64,000 nt of DNA from Doryteuthis pealeii (Eukaryota; Mollusca; Cephalopoda; Myopsida; Loliginidae): positions 97,076,827 through 97,140,826 of the forward strand of contig CM042141.1 in NCBI GenBank assembly GCA_023376005.1. The letters run 5' to 3'. A program made the translations under genes and the position numbers. Position 1 is the first letter of the stretch. Each line of letters begins with the position of its first letter. The notes beneath the pieces are model-generated. The model saw only the letters and a list, made by a program, of their open reading frames with translations. It was not told the DNA's origin and ran no database searches. Below are positions 30,495-41,329 of the stretch, piece after piece.

Positions 30495-31060
30495 ATTGGT
30501 TGGTTGGGTTTTATGGCAGGTCAATCCTTATTGGGTTATTCTATGCCAAAGACATTTTGTTTAATTTGTTCTTGTTGGGTATTCAATTTTTTTTTTTTTT
30601 TTCAGACTCAATTTTTTTAAAACATCTTTTTTTCATTTAACCCATAAATGGGACCCTAACAGGTACTACCACTCTGGATTAAAGTGGACCTGGAGCAATG
30701 ACAAAGTGGTACTCCACTCTAGACACTAAGACCCTCAGCCATCACCTTTTGCATATATATAATAAAAGAGTTTGAAGGTTTGTTATAAGGGCAATAGAGT
30801 TAAGACAATTTATATAGGTGCTAGGGTTTGGTGTAACCAGTTGATTGATCGGAGGGGACCTATACGATTGCCTATAAATTAATAAGTAAGGACCAAAGTA
30901 GAGTATTGCATGGCATGGACTGCTCAGCAACCAAGATTCCATCCTTAAGTATTACAGATCACCACCTACAGCCAACAGGTGGCCCCATTGGGGGGGGGAT
31001 TTTTTACCCCTCTGTGGATGTGCAGTTGGTATATTCTACAGCCCCAGCCAACAGGGTGGT
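30495..31060 (-). repeat. Repeat D, near full length
   Basis: Tail 'GGTTGGTTGGGTTTTATGGC' through 'CAGCCAACAGGGTGG', with the usual internal blocks and small deletions. Confidence 0.75.
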
Positions 31061-31760
31061 TTATTTAGTGGCAGTTCAAATTTTGTGTACTATTTAATGC
31101 CATCTTTTTCTTTTCTTTTGTATATAAAATTTTTAAGCAAATAGTTTGCAAGTAAATATTTCTTTGGTTTTGTAAACTTGTAGAAATAATTTTCATTACC
31201 TTCATGTGTATTGATAAATTGGTAGAATTAAACTGATGCTTTACTCACCCTCACTACTGCCTTCTAACACCCATATAATAAAAAGGGTTGAATGTTTGCC
31301 ATAAGAACAATTTGAAGAATATAGTCAGGACAATCATATAGGTTGTAGAATAATAAGTCCAATTACCAAGACGAGACGGCAAACAGTTGTAACTGAATAC
31401 GATTCTGAAATGCTGTAATGACCACTGAAAAGTGGCAGGATTTATGGAGCCTCAGAGGGCCCTACAAACCAAGCAGCCAATCAGGACTCAGGGAATGGAC
31501 TCCCCAAATGCATGGGTGGACTGTCCTGAATTCCCATAAATACCAGTTGTCTTGACTGGTGCACTTGGGCTTGGTCAGTCACATTGCTCAAACCAATTGT
31601 TGACTGTCTAACTGACTTACTTGCTAGGACTTGACATAACCAGCCAGTTGATTAGAATGGGCTCTCCGACCACCCATCTAACCCAAATAAGGGCCGAAGT
31701 GGAGTGTTGCAAGTGATAGGGTAACTTAGTACCCAGGTCACGGACTGCTCACCAAAAATT
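31060..31760 (-). repeat. Repeat D interrupted by an LTR-like insert
   Basis: A second D copy directly follows the first (two in tandem). D sequence breaks at 'AATCATATAGGT' (31343) and resumes at about 31621 as 'TGCTAGGACTTGACATAACC', continuous with other D copies once the insert is removed. Confidence 0.7.
31344..31620 (+). mobile_element. LTR-like insert inside repeat D (copy 1)
   Basis: About 277 bp starting TGTAGAATAATAAGTCCAAT, with a CCAAT-type motif 'AGCCAATCAGGACTC', a TATA-like CATAAATACCAG and an end of CTGACT-like repeats. A diverged second copy lies at 43885-44184. The size, TG start, CCAAT and TATA order suggest a small LTR or TRIM. No clean target duplication (TAGGT against TACTT at best). 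Confidence 0.5.
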
Positions 31761-32135
31761 GTTTTAAAAATTTTTTTTTTATTAAATCAAGAAAGTATTC
31801 AAATATTGACCTGTTAGATAAATTGTCTATCACTTCTTTGTGTCGGATTTATTACTAAAAGTTTCATGCATTTAAAAGAATACAATCGCCAGATGAAACT
31901 ATTTTTTAAAGGAGGTTGAAGTTTGGATTTAACAAAAAAAGAAAAAAAAAAAAAAGTGGAGATTTTAATAGGTGAATGAACAAATCATTTTAAAAAAGGT
32001 TTTTCTTTAAATCTAGAAAGTGCTCAAATACTGACCAGTAGAGCAATATAAAACCTAAAATTAATTTTATAACCCACCTCCTCATATCAGCATTTATTTC
32101 TAAAAGCTTTATGTATTTGAAGAGATATAAATAAA
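31761..32135. repeat. Tandem duplication, about 215-bp period
   Basis: About 31780-31900 and 31998-32125 share 'AAATC.AGAAAGT', 'CAAATA.TGACC', 'TTATT.CTAAAAG' and 'TTTGAAGAGATA'-type phrases. Origin unknown. Confidence 0.45.
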
Positions 32136-32324
32136 CAAGGTTATTATGTTTATAAAAATGACCTTATTTAATGGCACAGTCTTCTTTTTCAGGGTCAATC
32201 AATTATATACATGTGAGGTTAAAGAATCAATATATGCTTCATTAGGAATATAAATAGGCTGGTGAAAATCCTCATTGGTTATATCAAAGGCATGGTTCTA
32301 TTATAAATAAAGCTTTCCACCATT

Positions 32325-32356
<32 letters not shown>

Positions 32357-32607
32357 CGAAAAACGATATGAAAAAAACACAGATGTTGTTCAAATAAATT
32401 AATTTATTCAACTTTATATTGCTGATATTGCAATATTTGATTTTTTCTTCAGAGCTTATTATGTTGTGTTAATAGAAGACAGTTGTGATTTTTATGATGA
32501 TTGACTTCTACTGGATTTTTTAAAGAAAAAAAATGTAACAAGACATAAAGTTCTTGACAGCATGCACAACATTGGAGAATCAAATTCACTGCTGACCCTC
32601 ATCTATT

Positions 32608-32650
<43 letters not shown>

Positions 32651-32812
32651 CACACACACTCCAAATTTCCTGGTAGAGCACTGTAGGGGAGACATTAGTT
32701 GAACTTTCACCGTAAGGCATTTACTCACCTGTTGTTTACAGACTTGAGTTCTCTGGTGATTGTAAAAACATACATCCTGTAAGTATGTATCAATTAATTG
32801 TTTGCCTAAGAC
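32136..32812. other. No recognisable feature; (TA)n tracts
   Basis: (TA)n at 32328-32356 and 32613-32648 in AT-rich DNA. Confidence 0.4.
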
Positions 32813-32819
32813 TGACAGT

Positions 32820-32968
32820 CCCCCAACAGCTGTGAGGGTAAGTAGCTTGACAGACGAAAATTCTGTCGGGTTCGCTCCCGGCTAGAGGTAGCTGTTAAAA
32901 AAGTTGAGCCGCACTGATGAGACATAAATGTCAAAACATGTGTCTATTGATGACTGGTGTGTGTGTGT
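32820..32968 (+). repeat. SINE-H with altered hammerhead core
   Basis: tRNA-like head 'GTGAGGGTAAGTAGC', with B box 'GGGTTCGCTCCCGG', then 'GAGCCGCACTGATGAG'. The hammerhead-like segment follows: CTGATGA 32914-32920, stem II GACAT-AA-ATGTC perfect, then AAAA instead of GAAA, stem III ACA-TG-TGT. The lost G12 and a poor stem I predict no cleavage. A (GT)n end follows. Confidence 0.6.
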
Positions 32969-32970
32969 AT

Positions 32971-33212
32971 CCGGGTTAGCTCAGTCAGTAGAGTGTTCGG
33001 CTAGAAACCACAAGGTTTCTAGTTCGATACCGGTCCTCGCCAACTCAGCGTATGAGTAGCACAGGGATCTGTGCGGTAAAGTAAGGAGCTGATGGTAGGT
33101 GTGGCGCTCCACTTCAGACACCAAAACAATCCCCTTGGTCTAGCGCTATTGAAAAGGGGCTAGACTCCCTCGCTGACACCGAGTTTAGGCCGCCCCAATG
33201 ACTTTACTTACT
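32971..33212 (+). repeat. SINE-A, full length
   Basis: 'GGGTTAGCTCAGTCAGTAGA', B box 'AGTTCGATACC', complete body and end 'GCCGCCCCAATGACTTTAC'. Reference copy for the family. Confidence 0.85.
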
Positions 33213-33227
33213 ACTACTACTTTATTT

Positions 33228-33259
<32 letters not shown>

Positions 33260-34156
33260 ATATATTACACCCAAATCATCTGGCAAATAAGACAGTGACA
33301 ACTACATACAAAATTTAAAGAATTTTGATTTGAAAAGATTAGTACAATTAGTACATTCTTTCTTCTAAAATATTCAATAAAAACAGGTTGGCCTTTATTT
33401 ACTACTAGAAGCAGCTACCAGCATCATCTGGTAGAAGGGCACGGGAGCTAGAGTATTGATTTGTTTACTTCTAAGATTTACAAATGCTGGTTATTTTAAA
33501 GTAGAATTTCAATGCTATTTCTATGTATATTTTAATTTTAAATATCTTTGAATATAAATCAAATCTTCATAATTTTTGCACAAAAAGCAAGAACCAGTGA
33601 ATTTTAACGTGTATATATATTTTAAGTTTATTGTTTTATTTTTGTAGTTTCATCCGGACATACATACATGAAACTGGTCTTTATATATATATATAGATAG
33701 ATGGTAAGACAGGAGAGATACAATAAAGAAAATTCCTGTATGAAATACTTTACACAAGTATTTACTCTTTCTCATCCTCATCCAAAACTAACAGTGGATG
33801 GGCAAGTCCACTCCCAGAATTCAAACTGAAAAGGGTCAGGTTGAAAAGCAGATTACACATAAAGAGTCTTTTGTGATTTTGTGTCCTAACTAAAAGGGAA
33901 GTATACACTTAGCTTAATGGGAGATACCACTCCAGAACAAATAAAAACTAGTGGATAGGTTTGAAGAAAAATATTTCCCATCAATTCATGGAGGCAGTTG
34001 TAAAAAAAGAAAACAAAAATAAAGAACAACAAACACTTAAAAAGACGAGATTTATGACCTCACTTTTGATATTAATCACTTGTAAGCCGTGTCCACCTTA
34101 ACAACGTTTTATTTATCTTGATTTACTAACAGTTCTTTTTGAAGATCATATAGAGT
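33213..34156. other. No gene seen
   Basis: (TA)n at 33228-33266. 33597-33715 is shared with 27625-27745. The rest is AT-rich and unassigned. Confidence 0.4.
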
Positions 34157-34450
34157 ACAGATTAAAAGCACAGTAACGATAATCTGAGCTGAAATTTTCA
34201 GACTTTATTTTTCCAATGTAATTCTCATTGGGGAACAAGAAAAGTTTAGTAAACAGGCCATAGTACTTTTAACCAAGACTATAAGCCTTTTGCTTTTCGA
34301 TAGTCCAGATTAAAAGCATAGTAATGATAACGTGAAGCCAAAATTTATAGACTTTATTTTTCCAATGCAGTTCTCATTGGGGAACGAGAAAAGTTTTGGT
34401 AAACGGGCTAATATAATTTTAACCTAGACTATAAGCATTGCTTTTCGATA
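34157..34450 (+). repeat. Two tandem 149-bp units
   Basis: Unit 1 at about 34157-34305, unit 2 at 34306-34450: AGATTAAAAGCA.AGTAA, 'GACTTTATTTTTCCAATG', 'TTCTCATTGGGGAAC.AGAA' and 'GACTATAAGC'. Related phrases in inverse order occur near 35385 and 42760, so it is a dispersed element of unknown type. Confidence 0.7.
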
Positions 34451-34577
34451 ATTTGTTTTTTTAATAGCCAAATACTTGAATGGTAAATTATAAAGCTTAT
34501 TATTAGTTTGAGAATGATGTGAATTTTAAAAAGTGTGTGTGTGTGTGTGTGTGTGTGTTTATATTTACATTCCATTT

Positions 34578-34850
34578 GTAGAGGTGCTTGAGTTGTAATG
34601 GTTACCATTATTGGATTTGGACACAGGAACTAGAGTTTATATTTCTGATAGAGCTAATACCCTTGGGAAAGGTATGAATCCAACTATTCTCCCTCCAGTT
34701 ATAGGTAAATAATATAGCAGACTGGGCTCTAGAATCTTGGTATGGCAACCAGTCTAAGAGAAGGAAAATTGAATTCAAACCTATTAAACAGCTTAAAAAT
34801 TGACATTCTATCACATCCTGCTTGTGATGGAGGGTTTGGTAAATATACAT
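34578..34850 (+). repeat. SINE-C, near full length
   Basis: 'GAGGTGCTTGAGTTGTAATG', 'CTAATACCCTTGGGAAAGGT', 'GCAGACTGGGCTCTAGAATC' and the tail 'TATCACATCCTGCTTGTGAT', then 'GGTAAATATA'. The B box is diverged. Confidence 0.8.
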
Positions 34851-35119
34851 ATGTATATATACATCCCAGGAGACATTTACAATCAGATTATTTTAACAGC
34901 ACAGGTGGAGGGTGGATTAAGTATTTAGATATATTTCAGCATACATTATTCATTTTCTTACTAAACCATTTATTTAGATATTTACCAGAGAAATAATTTT
35001 TTTTCTATTTAGATGAAGCTCTATTGATTATTAATAATTTTGATTAGTATTATCCTTCATCTTCCTAATTCTTGTTGATTTTTATTAAAACTCACTTTGG
35101 TCATCATTCAAAAGGACAA

Positions 35120-35325
35120 CAGGGTAGTCCCCCATGTTTAGTGGGTAATGCATTGAACTACAATATTGTAGAAATGAGTTTGAACTCTAGGCGTACTATT
35201 ACATTCACTTTCAGACTAATACCTTTGGGAAAAGTATGAACTCCATCACCCCCCAACTTGTACCACTACTGTTATTCTACAAGGATGGCTTTGATGTGGC
35301 ATTAAACAAATAAAACAAATGGCAG
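35120..35325 (+). repeat. SINE-B
   Basis: 'AGTCCCCCATGTTTAGTGGG', 'GAGTTTGAACTCTAGG', 'CTTTCAGACTAATACCTTTG', 'TACAAGGATGGCTTTG'. The shared tail is mostly lost. Confidence 0.7.
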
Positions 35326-35490
35326 CTGTCCTGAGTATGACACTCCAACTGCATCATGTTAAGAACGCTCTGGATTGTTTACCAAAACTTTTCTCGTTCT
35401 ACAATTAATACCTGCATTGCAAAAATAAAACCTAAAAGAAGTTAGGCATTGGATTACCTTTACTGCATTTTTAACCTGGACTAATTGGTA

Positions 35491-35672
35491 ATGGGCAGGC
35501 TTAGCTCAGTCAGTAAAGCGATCGGCTAGAAACCACAAGGTTCCTAGTTCGATACCGGTCCTCGCCAACTCAGTGTATGAGTAGCACAGGGATCTGTGCG
35601 GTAAAGTAAGGAGCTAATGGTACTGGCTGATACCGACTTTAGGCCACCCCGATGACATTATTTACTTTACTT
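35491..35672 (+). repeat. SINE-A with internal deletion
   Basis: Good head ('GGCTTAGCTCAGTCAGTAAA', 'AGTTCGATACCGG'). The body jumps from 'AAGGAGCTAATGGTA' to 'CTGGCTGATACCGACTTTAG', losing about 70 bp. Confidence 0.8.
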
Positions 35673-35912
35673 GGTATACTAACAATTCCTTCTTGAAGAT
35701 CAGAAAGAAAGGGAGTTAGATAAAACAGGTTTCCCCATGTTAATATGAAAAAATATTGTATACAATACTTGAAACAGCTGTTTTACTTGTAATAAGATCC
35801 AAATTATTTGCAATATGAAGTCACTAGAATAGACAGAACTTATTTCATTTGAATAGAAAATTATTTTTCTTATCAGGAATGTTTGTTTTGAATTACACAA
35901 GTATAAGTAAGT

Positions 35913-36152
35913 ATAGTCGTTGGGATGGTCTAAAGTCAGTATCAGCTAGACAGCAAGAGAGTCTATCCTCTTTTCACTAGCGCTAGGCCAGGGAGATTAT
36001 TTCAGCATCTGAGGTGGAGTGCCACAATTACCATCAGCTCTTCACTTTACTGCACAGATCCCTATGCTACTCAGAATAGAAGTTGGTGAGGGCTAGTATC
36101 GAGCCAGGAAACTTGCGAATCCTAGGCGGAAGCCTACCGACTGAGCTAAACA
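35913..36152 (-). repeat. SINE-A, near full length
   Basis: 'GTCGTTGGGATGGTCTAAAG' through 'ACCGACTGAGCTAAACACCC'. Confidence 0.85.
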
Positions 36153-36470
36153 CCCAAGTATAGTAGATACAAAATCAGAAATCTTTTATGAACTTCTTTT
36201 TTTTTAAGATTTATCTGGAAAAAAGTATTTACCAAAATAATTTTATTTATTTTATTTTTTTTTTTTAATAGTCTTAACAGTATCTGTTCCTTTTTAAAAA
36301 AAATATATAAAAAAATAATTTCTTTAAAAGTCTTTTTTTTTCAAAGATTACTATAATTAGTATTTTATGGAATAAAATTATAAACATTGTGGGAATCACA
36401 AATGTTATCTAATGTATCATCAATGAATTTATACTAATATTTATTAATTTGTATAATATATATATATATA

Positions 36471-36682
36471 CAGGGTGTCCCAGAAGTCATGTATTATCCA
36501 GGTTTTGAAAAACAACACCTTTAGTTATTTCAAAAACATATTCATTGATAGTGATTGTCGCAATTAATTTTCTATCTCTCAATTTGAGCATTTGTTATAA
36601 TTATTCTCAATAACAGTGATTTGAAATCAACAAAGGTATATTTTTGAAAACCAGGATGGTGTGTAACTTCTGGGACACCCTG
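36471..36682. mobile_element. Mariner-type MITE
   Basis: 212 bp with terminal inverted repeats CAGGGTGTCCCAGAAGT and ACTTCTGGGACACCCTG, and TA at both outer edges (36469-36470 and 36683-36684). CAGGGTG ends and TA duplication are typical of Tc1/mariner derivatives. The interior is AT-rich and noncoding, with inner inverted pieces (GGTTTTGAAAA against 'TTTTTGAAAACC'). Confidence 0.85.
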
Positions 36683-36701
36683 TATATACATACATACATA
36701 C

Positions 36702-36741
<40 letters not shown>

Positions 36742-36756
36742 CATTAATTATTCATG

Positions 36757-36982
36757 TAATGACTATAACATCATAGGAAATGGAATCAGTGACCCAATTT
36801 CAAATCCTGGATGAGACTGTTTGCTCTTCACTTCATGCTAATGTCCTGAGTAAAGACATGAATCCATCTGTTCTCCTTCCAGATTTGTGTAAATAGTAGG
36901 CGGTCTTTAGCTTTGTGAAGGCAACCAATCTATAAAAAAAAATGACAATGTCACATCCTGCTCCTGGCAGAACATTTGGGTA
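36757..36982 (+). repeat. SINE-C
   Basis: 'TAATGACTATAACATCATAG', 'CAAATCCTGGATGAGACTG', 'AGGCGGTCTTTAGCTTTG', tail 'AATGTCACATCCTGCTCCTG'. Confidence 0.75.
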
Positions 36983-37791
36983 AATTGCAAGCGAGAGAGA
37001 AACTGTTTTCTTTTTTTTTTTTTTACATAGGCATTTAATATAAATCTATTCCCAATTTATGAGGAAATAAAACAAAGGGAATAATTGTACAAAGATTTCA
37101 GACCTCAGATTCTTTTTTTTATCTTGTTGAATTTGAAGATGAAACGAGAGCAGATAGATATGAAAAATTAGCCATTCTACTAATTTAGTAGATGTACCAC
37201 TGAAACAAGTTATTCTACTATCAAATGAAGAACAGGATTGTACAATTCCCTTATGAAGTAATTTAGTAGGTAATCAGAAAGACATTTGGGAAATTGAAAA
37301 AATAAATGAATAAAAAAATCCGGTTGAATAAATATAAAGTCAGGAATTTCAAAAGAAAATATATTTTTTATGATAGAACAGAAAATGAAGCTAATTTTAA
37401 GCAACCAATCAGAATTTAACAGAGAAAGTTATAAGAAGCATTTGAGATAAAAAAAAAAAAAAAAAAGGATATTTGGAGTTTAGGTACAATTTTCAGGTGA
37501 ATCAATATTTCTGTATAATTTTGGAACTTCAAATGAGTTGATGGGTAGAGATTGACTGAAGGTGTGTCAAAGCAGGTAGATCTTTGATTAAGGGAACAAT
37601 TTAGAGTATTAACAATTTAAATCTTCTTGCGGGGGGGGGGGGTTCACTTCATTTATATATATATTTATATATATGTTCATATCTATCTATCCACATCTGT
37701 TCCTATCTATTTTAGTCTGCTCATATCTATTCATCTATCTTGATTTGTTCTGTCTCTTTATCTATCTATCTATCTATAGAAGTTGCCTTTT
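36983..37791. other. No gene; (TCTA)n
   Basis: AT-rich DNA with T- and G-runs and a TCTATCTA microsatellite at about 37755-37779. Confidence 0.45.
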
Positions 37792-37893
37792 TTTGGTTGG
37801 TTGGATTTTATGGCATGTCAACCCATTGGGTTATTTTATGCCGAAGACATTTTGGTTCCTAGCTGAACGCCTACCAACTGAGCTAAACTGGCC
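37792..37893 (-). repeat. Repeat D tail fused to a SINE-A head
   Basis: The D tail 'GGTTGGTTGGATTTTATGGC' to 'GCCGAAGACATTTTGG' joins directly to 'TTCCTAGCTGAACGCCTACC', then 'ACTGAGCTAAACTGGCCC', the minus-strand SINE-A head. Both parts are on minus. Confidence 0.6.
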
Positions 37894-38141
37894 CTAATTA
37901 CTTCTATTTAATAACTGCACACAGTTATATGGTTTCATATTAGGATTATTATCTAAAGTCATTAGCTGATTGCAACACTGGAAGTGCTGATAAATGCAGG
38001 CCGAGATACAATCTCAGGTTATTATAACAAGAGTGTATGATGCTGAAAAGACATGAATCTACCAATGAACTGAAATCATCATCAATGATACATCCAACCA
38101 CATCCTCCGAGAGATATATTTCACAAAACAACTAACTAATG

Positions 38142-38735
38142 ATAAGTCGGTGGGGTGGCCTAAAGTCGGTATGAGCCATACGAGGGAGTCTATCCCCTTT
38201 TCACTGGCGCTAGACCAAGGAGGCTGTTTTTACTTTTGAGGTGGAGTGTCACACCTACAATCAGCTCCTCATACACCGAGTTGGCAAGGGTTGATATCGA
38301 ACTAGGAACCTTGCGCTCCCTAGGCAAGTGCTCTACCGACTGATCCTTAGTAAAGACTTATAGTCTTGTTACGATACAGTTAAATATTCTTATCTAATAC
38401 TAATAGCAACGAACAGGTACTCCACACTCAGTATCAGCCAAACAACAAGGAAGTCTATCCCCTTTTCACTAGCACTAGACCAGGGAGATATTTTTTGCAT
38501 CTGAGGTGAAACACCACCACAACTACCACTAGCTCCCCACTTTGCTACACAGATACAAAATAAGCTTATTAAAAGAATAGTAAAAAGTAAAGTTGGCAGA
38601 GTGGCCTAATATCAGTATCAGCCAGACAGTAAGGGAGTCTACCCCCTTTTCACTAGCTAGACAAAGGAAATTGTTTTTGTAGAGGGCCACAATTACCATC
38701 AGCTTCTCTACTTTACCACACAGATCCAAAATGAG
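38142..38735 (-). repeat. Three successive SINE-A copies
   Basis: 38142-38348 includes a head fragment. 38428-38552 and 38585-38735 are bodies only. All are on minus and each shows 'CTATCC.CTTTTCACTAG'. Separate insertions or local duplication. Confidence 0.75.
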
Positions 38736-39069
38736 CTTGAATTTGCTGTATCATGTATAGAACTGACTTGACACAGGCATCCTGTGACCTCTCACCTAAA
38801 CAAGACCTTATGATGACCATTAAAACACTAATTTGCGACATACAAAGCAAAGTATAGATTAATTAAGAAAAGAACTTATTTCTAATACAATTTTTCTTCA
38901 GGGTACTTCACTTAAAACAATAGAATAATTCAAAGACAAAAATAAACTCAAGTGGCATTATAACAGTTATAAATTTCCTCAGACCTAAGGCATCCGTATT
39001 ATTGGTGTGGATACCGGTATTTGGTAAGGGTTGGTGATAGGGAAGGCATTCCCACTCACCTAGGTCAAA

Positions 39070-39328
39070 TATTAGCATTGTAGCTCAGTTGGTAGAGCAT
39101 CCACCAAAGAATTGCAAGGTTTATGGTTTGATAACGGTCCTCACCAACTCAGCACATAAATAGCACAGCTTGGGTAATTTGATCTGTATGGTAAAGCATA
39201 TGGGAGCTGATGGTAGGTGTGATGTTCCACCACTGCAAAAACAATATCCCTGGTCTAACAAACTAAAAAGTGATAGACTCCCTCACTGTTTAGCTGATAC
39301 TGACAATAGGCCACTCAGCAGGATTTAT
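39070..39328 (+). repeat. SINE-A, full length
   Basis: 'CATTGTAGCTCAGTTGGTAG', a diverged B box 'GGTTTGATAACGG', body, and end 'ACTGACAATAGGCCACTC'. Confidence 0.8.
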
Positions 39329-39405
39329 ATCTATTGATATACTGAATAAACAGAAGGAAAGACAGAAATACCTCATATACACATACATAGGACATTTAAT
39401 ACATA

Positions 39406-39773
39406 TGTTGTATATTCTTTCTTCTAGCGTCTGGACTTTGTCTTGGGGACTTCTCTTTATCCGAAGCCCTGTGTCATTGGTAGTTTTTAGATAATAACAA
39501 AGACTTCAATTTGCTTTAGATCATATTTTATTCCGAAATCCCCACCAGACTACCTGCGCAGATTGAGTCGGCCGTGTGCTTAACACGACTTACCACCTTT
39601 GTGGTTTGGCCAATATTGAACTAAACTCTCTTTCTAATCTAAACTGGAAGAGGGTCATTGCCACTGATTCTCCGGTATCCCCCCAGAAGGAGGATCAGAC
39701 TGAGGTCAAGCCGAGTCACTCAATCCTTCAAGGCCGCCGGCTGCAAATCATAACAGCCATTTTGGTTTCAACA
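39406..39773 (-). mobile_element. Solo-LTR candidate
   Basis: A 368-bp GC-richer block bounded by TGTTG (39406) and CAACA (39773), the TG...CA inverted ends expected of an LTR. Read on minus, AATAAA lies in the distal part. No family is recognised and no perfect target duplication is seen. Confidence 0.35.
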
Positions 39774-40074
39774 CTAATAGTACATAAGTGTTAGGAATCT
39801 AATAATTATGTAACAAATATATAACACAAATAAGAAATATTACAAGAACAAACAAATAAACAAGGTAAAATATGCACATTGTTCTATGTACAAGCAGTGT
39901 GTAAAAAGGGGTACGAAAATTATGTAAAATCTTACTGGTCCTCTTTAAGTGATCATAGTTATGTGGGCAAACATTTCAATACTGAGACAAGACAAAAGTC
40001 TATCAGTTTGGAGATAAAATTTTCTCTTCTGTTCAATGAACATTGATGAAAATGCAGGTCTTTATCCATTCAAT
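39774..40074. other. No recognisable feature
   Basis: AT-rich unassigned DNA. Confidence 0.35.
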
Positions 40075-40862
40075 GATCGGTTGGTTGGTTAGTTTTATGG
40101 CATGTCAACCCTTGTTGGATCATTTTATGCCAAATATGTTTTATTTTATTCATTTTTGATAGGTACTCAATTTAAAAAAAAAAAAAATCATCTTTTTCTA
40201 TTTAACATGGGATCCTAACAGGAATGTCACCATCAGATAGAGTTTAATGTCATACCAAGGACATGAAGACCTTTCACTGCCTTCTAGGCACATATATGAT
40301 AAAAAGGGAAGTGTGTGGTGTAATGGAAATGGACTCATCGCCCAGAGTTCAAATCCTGGACGTGGTAATTGCATTTAACTAAGCACTAATACCCTTGGGA
40401 AAGGTATGAATCCTACTCTCCCTCCAGCTATGGGTAAATAGTAGGGCAGACTGGACTCTTTAACCTTGGTTAGGCAACCGGTCTAGGAGAAGGAAAACTC
40501 TGAATTCAAACCTGTTAAACTCCGCTTAAGAAATTGACTTTGTGTCACATCCTGCTCATGCGGAGGGGTTGGTTTGTGTGTGTGTGTGTGTGTGTATGAT
40601 GAAAAGGGTTGGGGCTTGCCATGTGGGCAATAGGGTTGGAACAATCATATAGGTGCTAGGGCCTGACATGACCAGCCTGTCTAGCCTAAGTAAGGACCAA
40701 AGTGGAGTGTTGCGTGTGATGGACTGCTCAATTACCAGGGTTCAATCATTAAGCATCACTGGTTGCTACCCATGGCAAACTGGTGGCCTCATTGGGGGAG
40801 TCTTACCCCTCTGCAGAGTTTCAGTTGGTGTATTCTAATGCTCCAGCTGACAGGGTGGCTAG
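40075..40862 (-). repeat. Repeat D interrupted by SINE-C
   Basis: D runs from the tail ('GGTTGGTTAGTTTTATGGCA') to 'TATATGATAAAAAGGG', breaks for SINE-C, and resumes at 'TATGATGAAAAGGGTTGGGG' through 'AGCTGACAGGGTGG'. Confidence 0.8.
40309..40594 (+). repeat. SINE-C with 14-bp target duplication
   Basis: Flanked by TATGATAAAAAGGG (40295-40308) and TATGATGAAAAGGG (40595-40608), 13 of 14 identical, inside repeat D. Full length: 'GTGTGGTGTAATGG' head, B box 'GAGTTCAAATCCTGGACG', 'GACTTTGTGTCACATCCTGC' tail, (GT)n end. It gives the exact ends of the family. Confidence 0.85.
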
Positions 40863-41004
40863 TTAATGAACAGAGATGATAATGCAGGTCTTATTCTTTC
40901 AAAGACTAAATAAATAAATAAAATAAAATAAGATAAAAAAAAATAAAAAGAACGATAAAAGATTCTGATTTCTTACATGCCCATAAATTCATGGGAAGAC
41001 ATTT

Positions 41005-41329
41005 ACAGAGATGCTGATAGGTATGTGTTCTGCGTCACTGACACATAAAAATCTAAAAGGACGCAGTAAAATTGTATATGCATCACAGTGGTTTTTCTTC
41101 CCCCACCATTTCCAGCTTACTGCAAATACATTTCAATATTTTCTTGGAAATGAATTACACGCTATGGAGGTACAAGGTAGGGGTTAGACAGCTTTAGTTG
41201 TTTATAGATAAAAATGCTACAATTTATTAAGAAACTTGACTTGGGACCCATAAATTTCCTGGGGACTCATTCAAATGAAACCCATGCATCCCAGGACACC
41301 CCTAAATTAAAAAGCTATCAGCATCACTG
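41005..41329 (+). mobile_element. MITE-like family, copy 2
   Basis: 'GATGCTGATAGGTATGTG' to 'AAAGCTATCAGCATCACTG'. The terminal inverted repeat CAG.GATGCTGATAG is visible. See the copies at 26895 (opposite strand) and 45044. Confidence 0.7.

Noticed and set aside
32971..33040. tRNA gene (A and B boxes, about 70 nt)
   Set aside because: It continues into the SINE-A body, recurs many times with the same tail, and lacks a proper acceptor stem and T-arm pairing.
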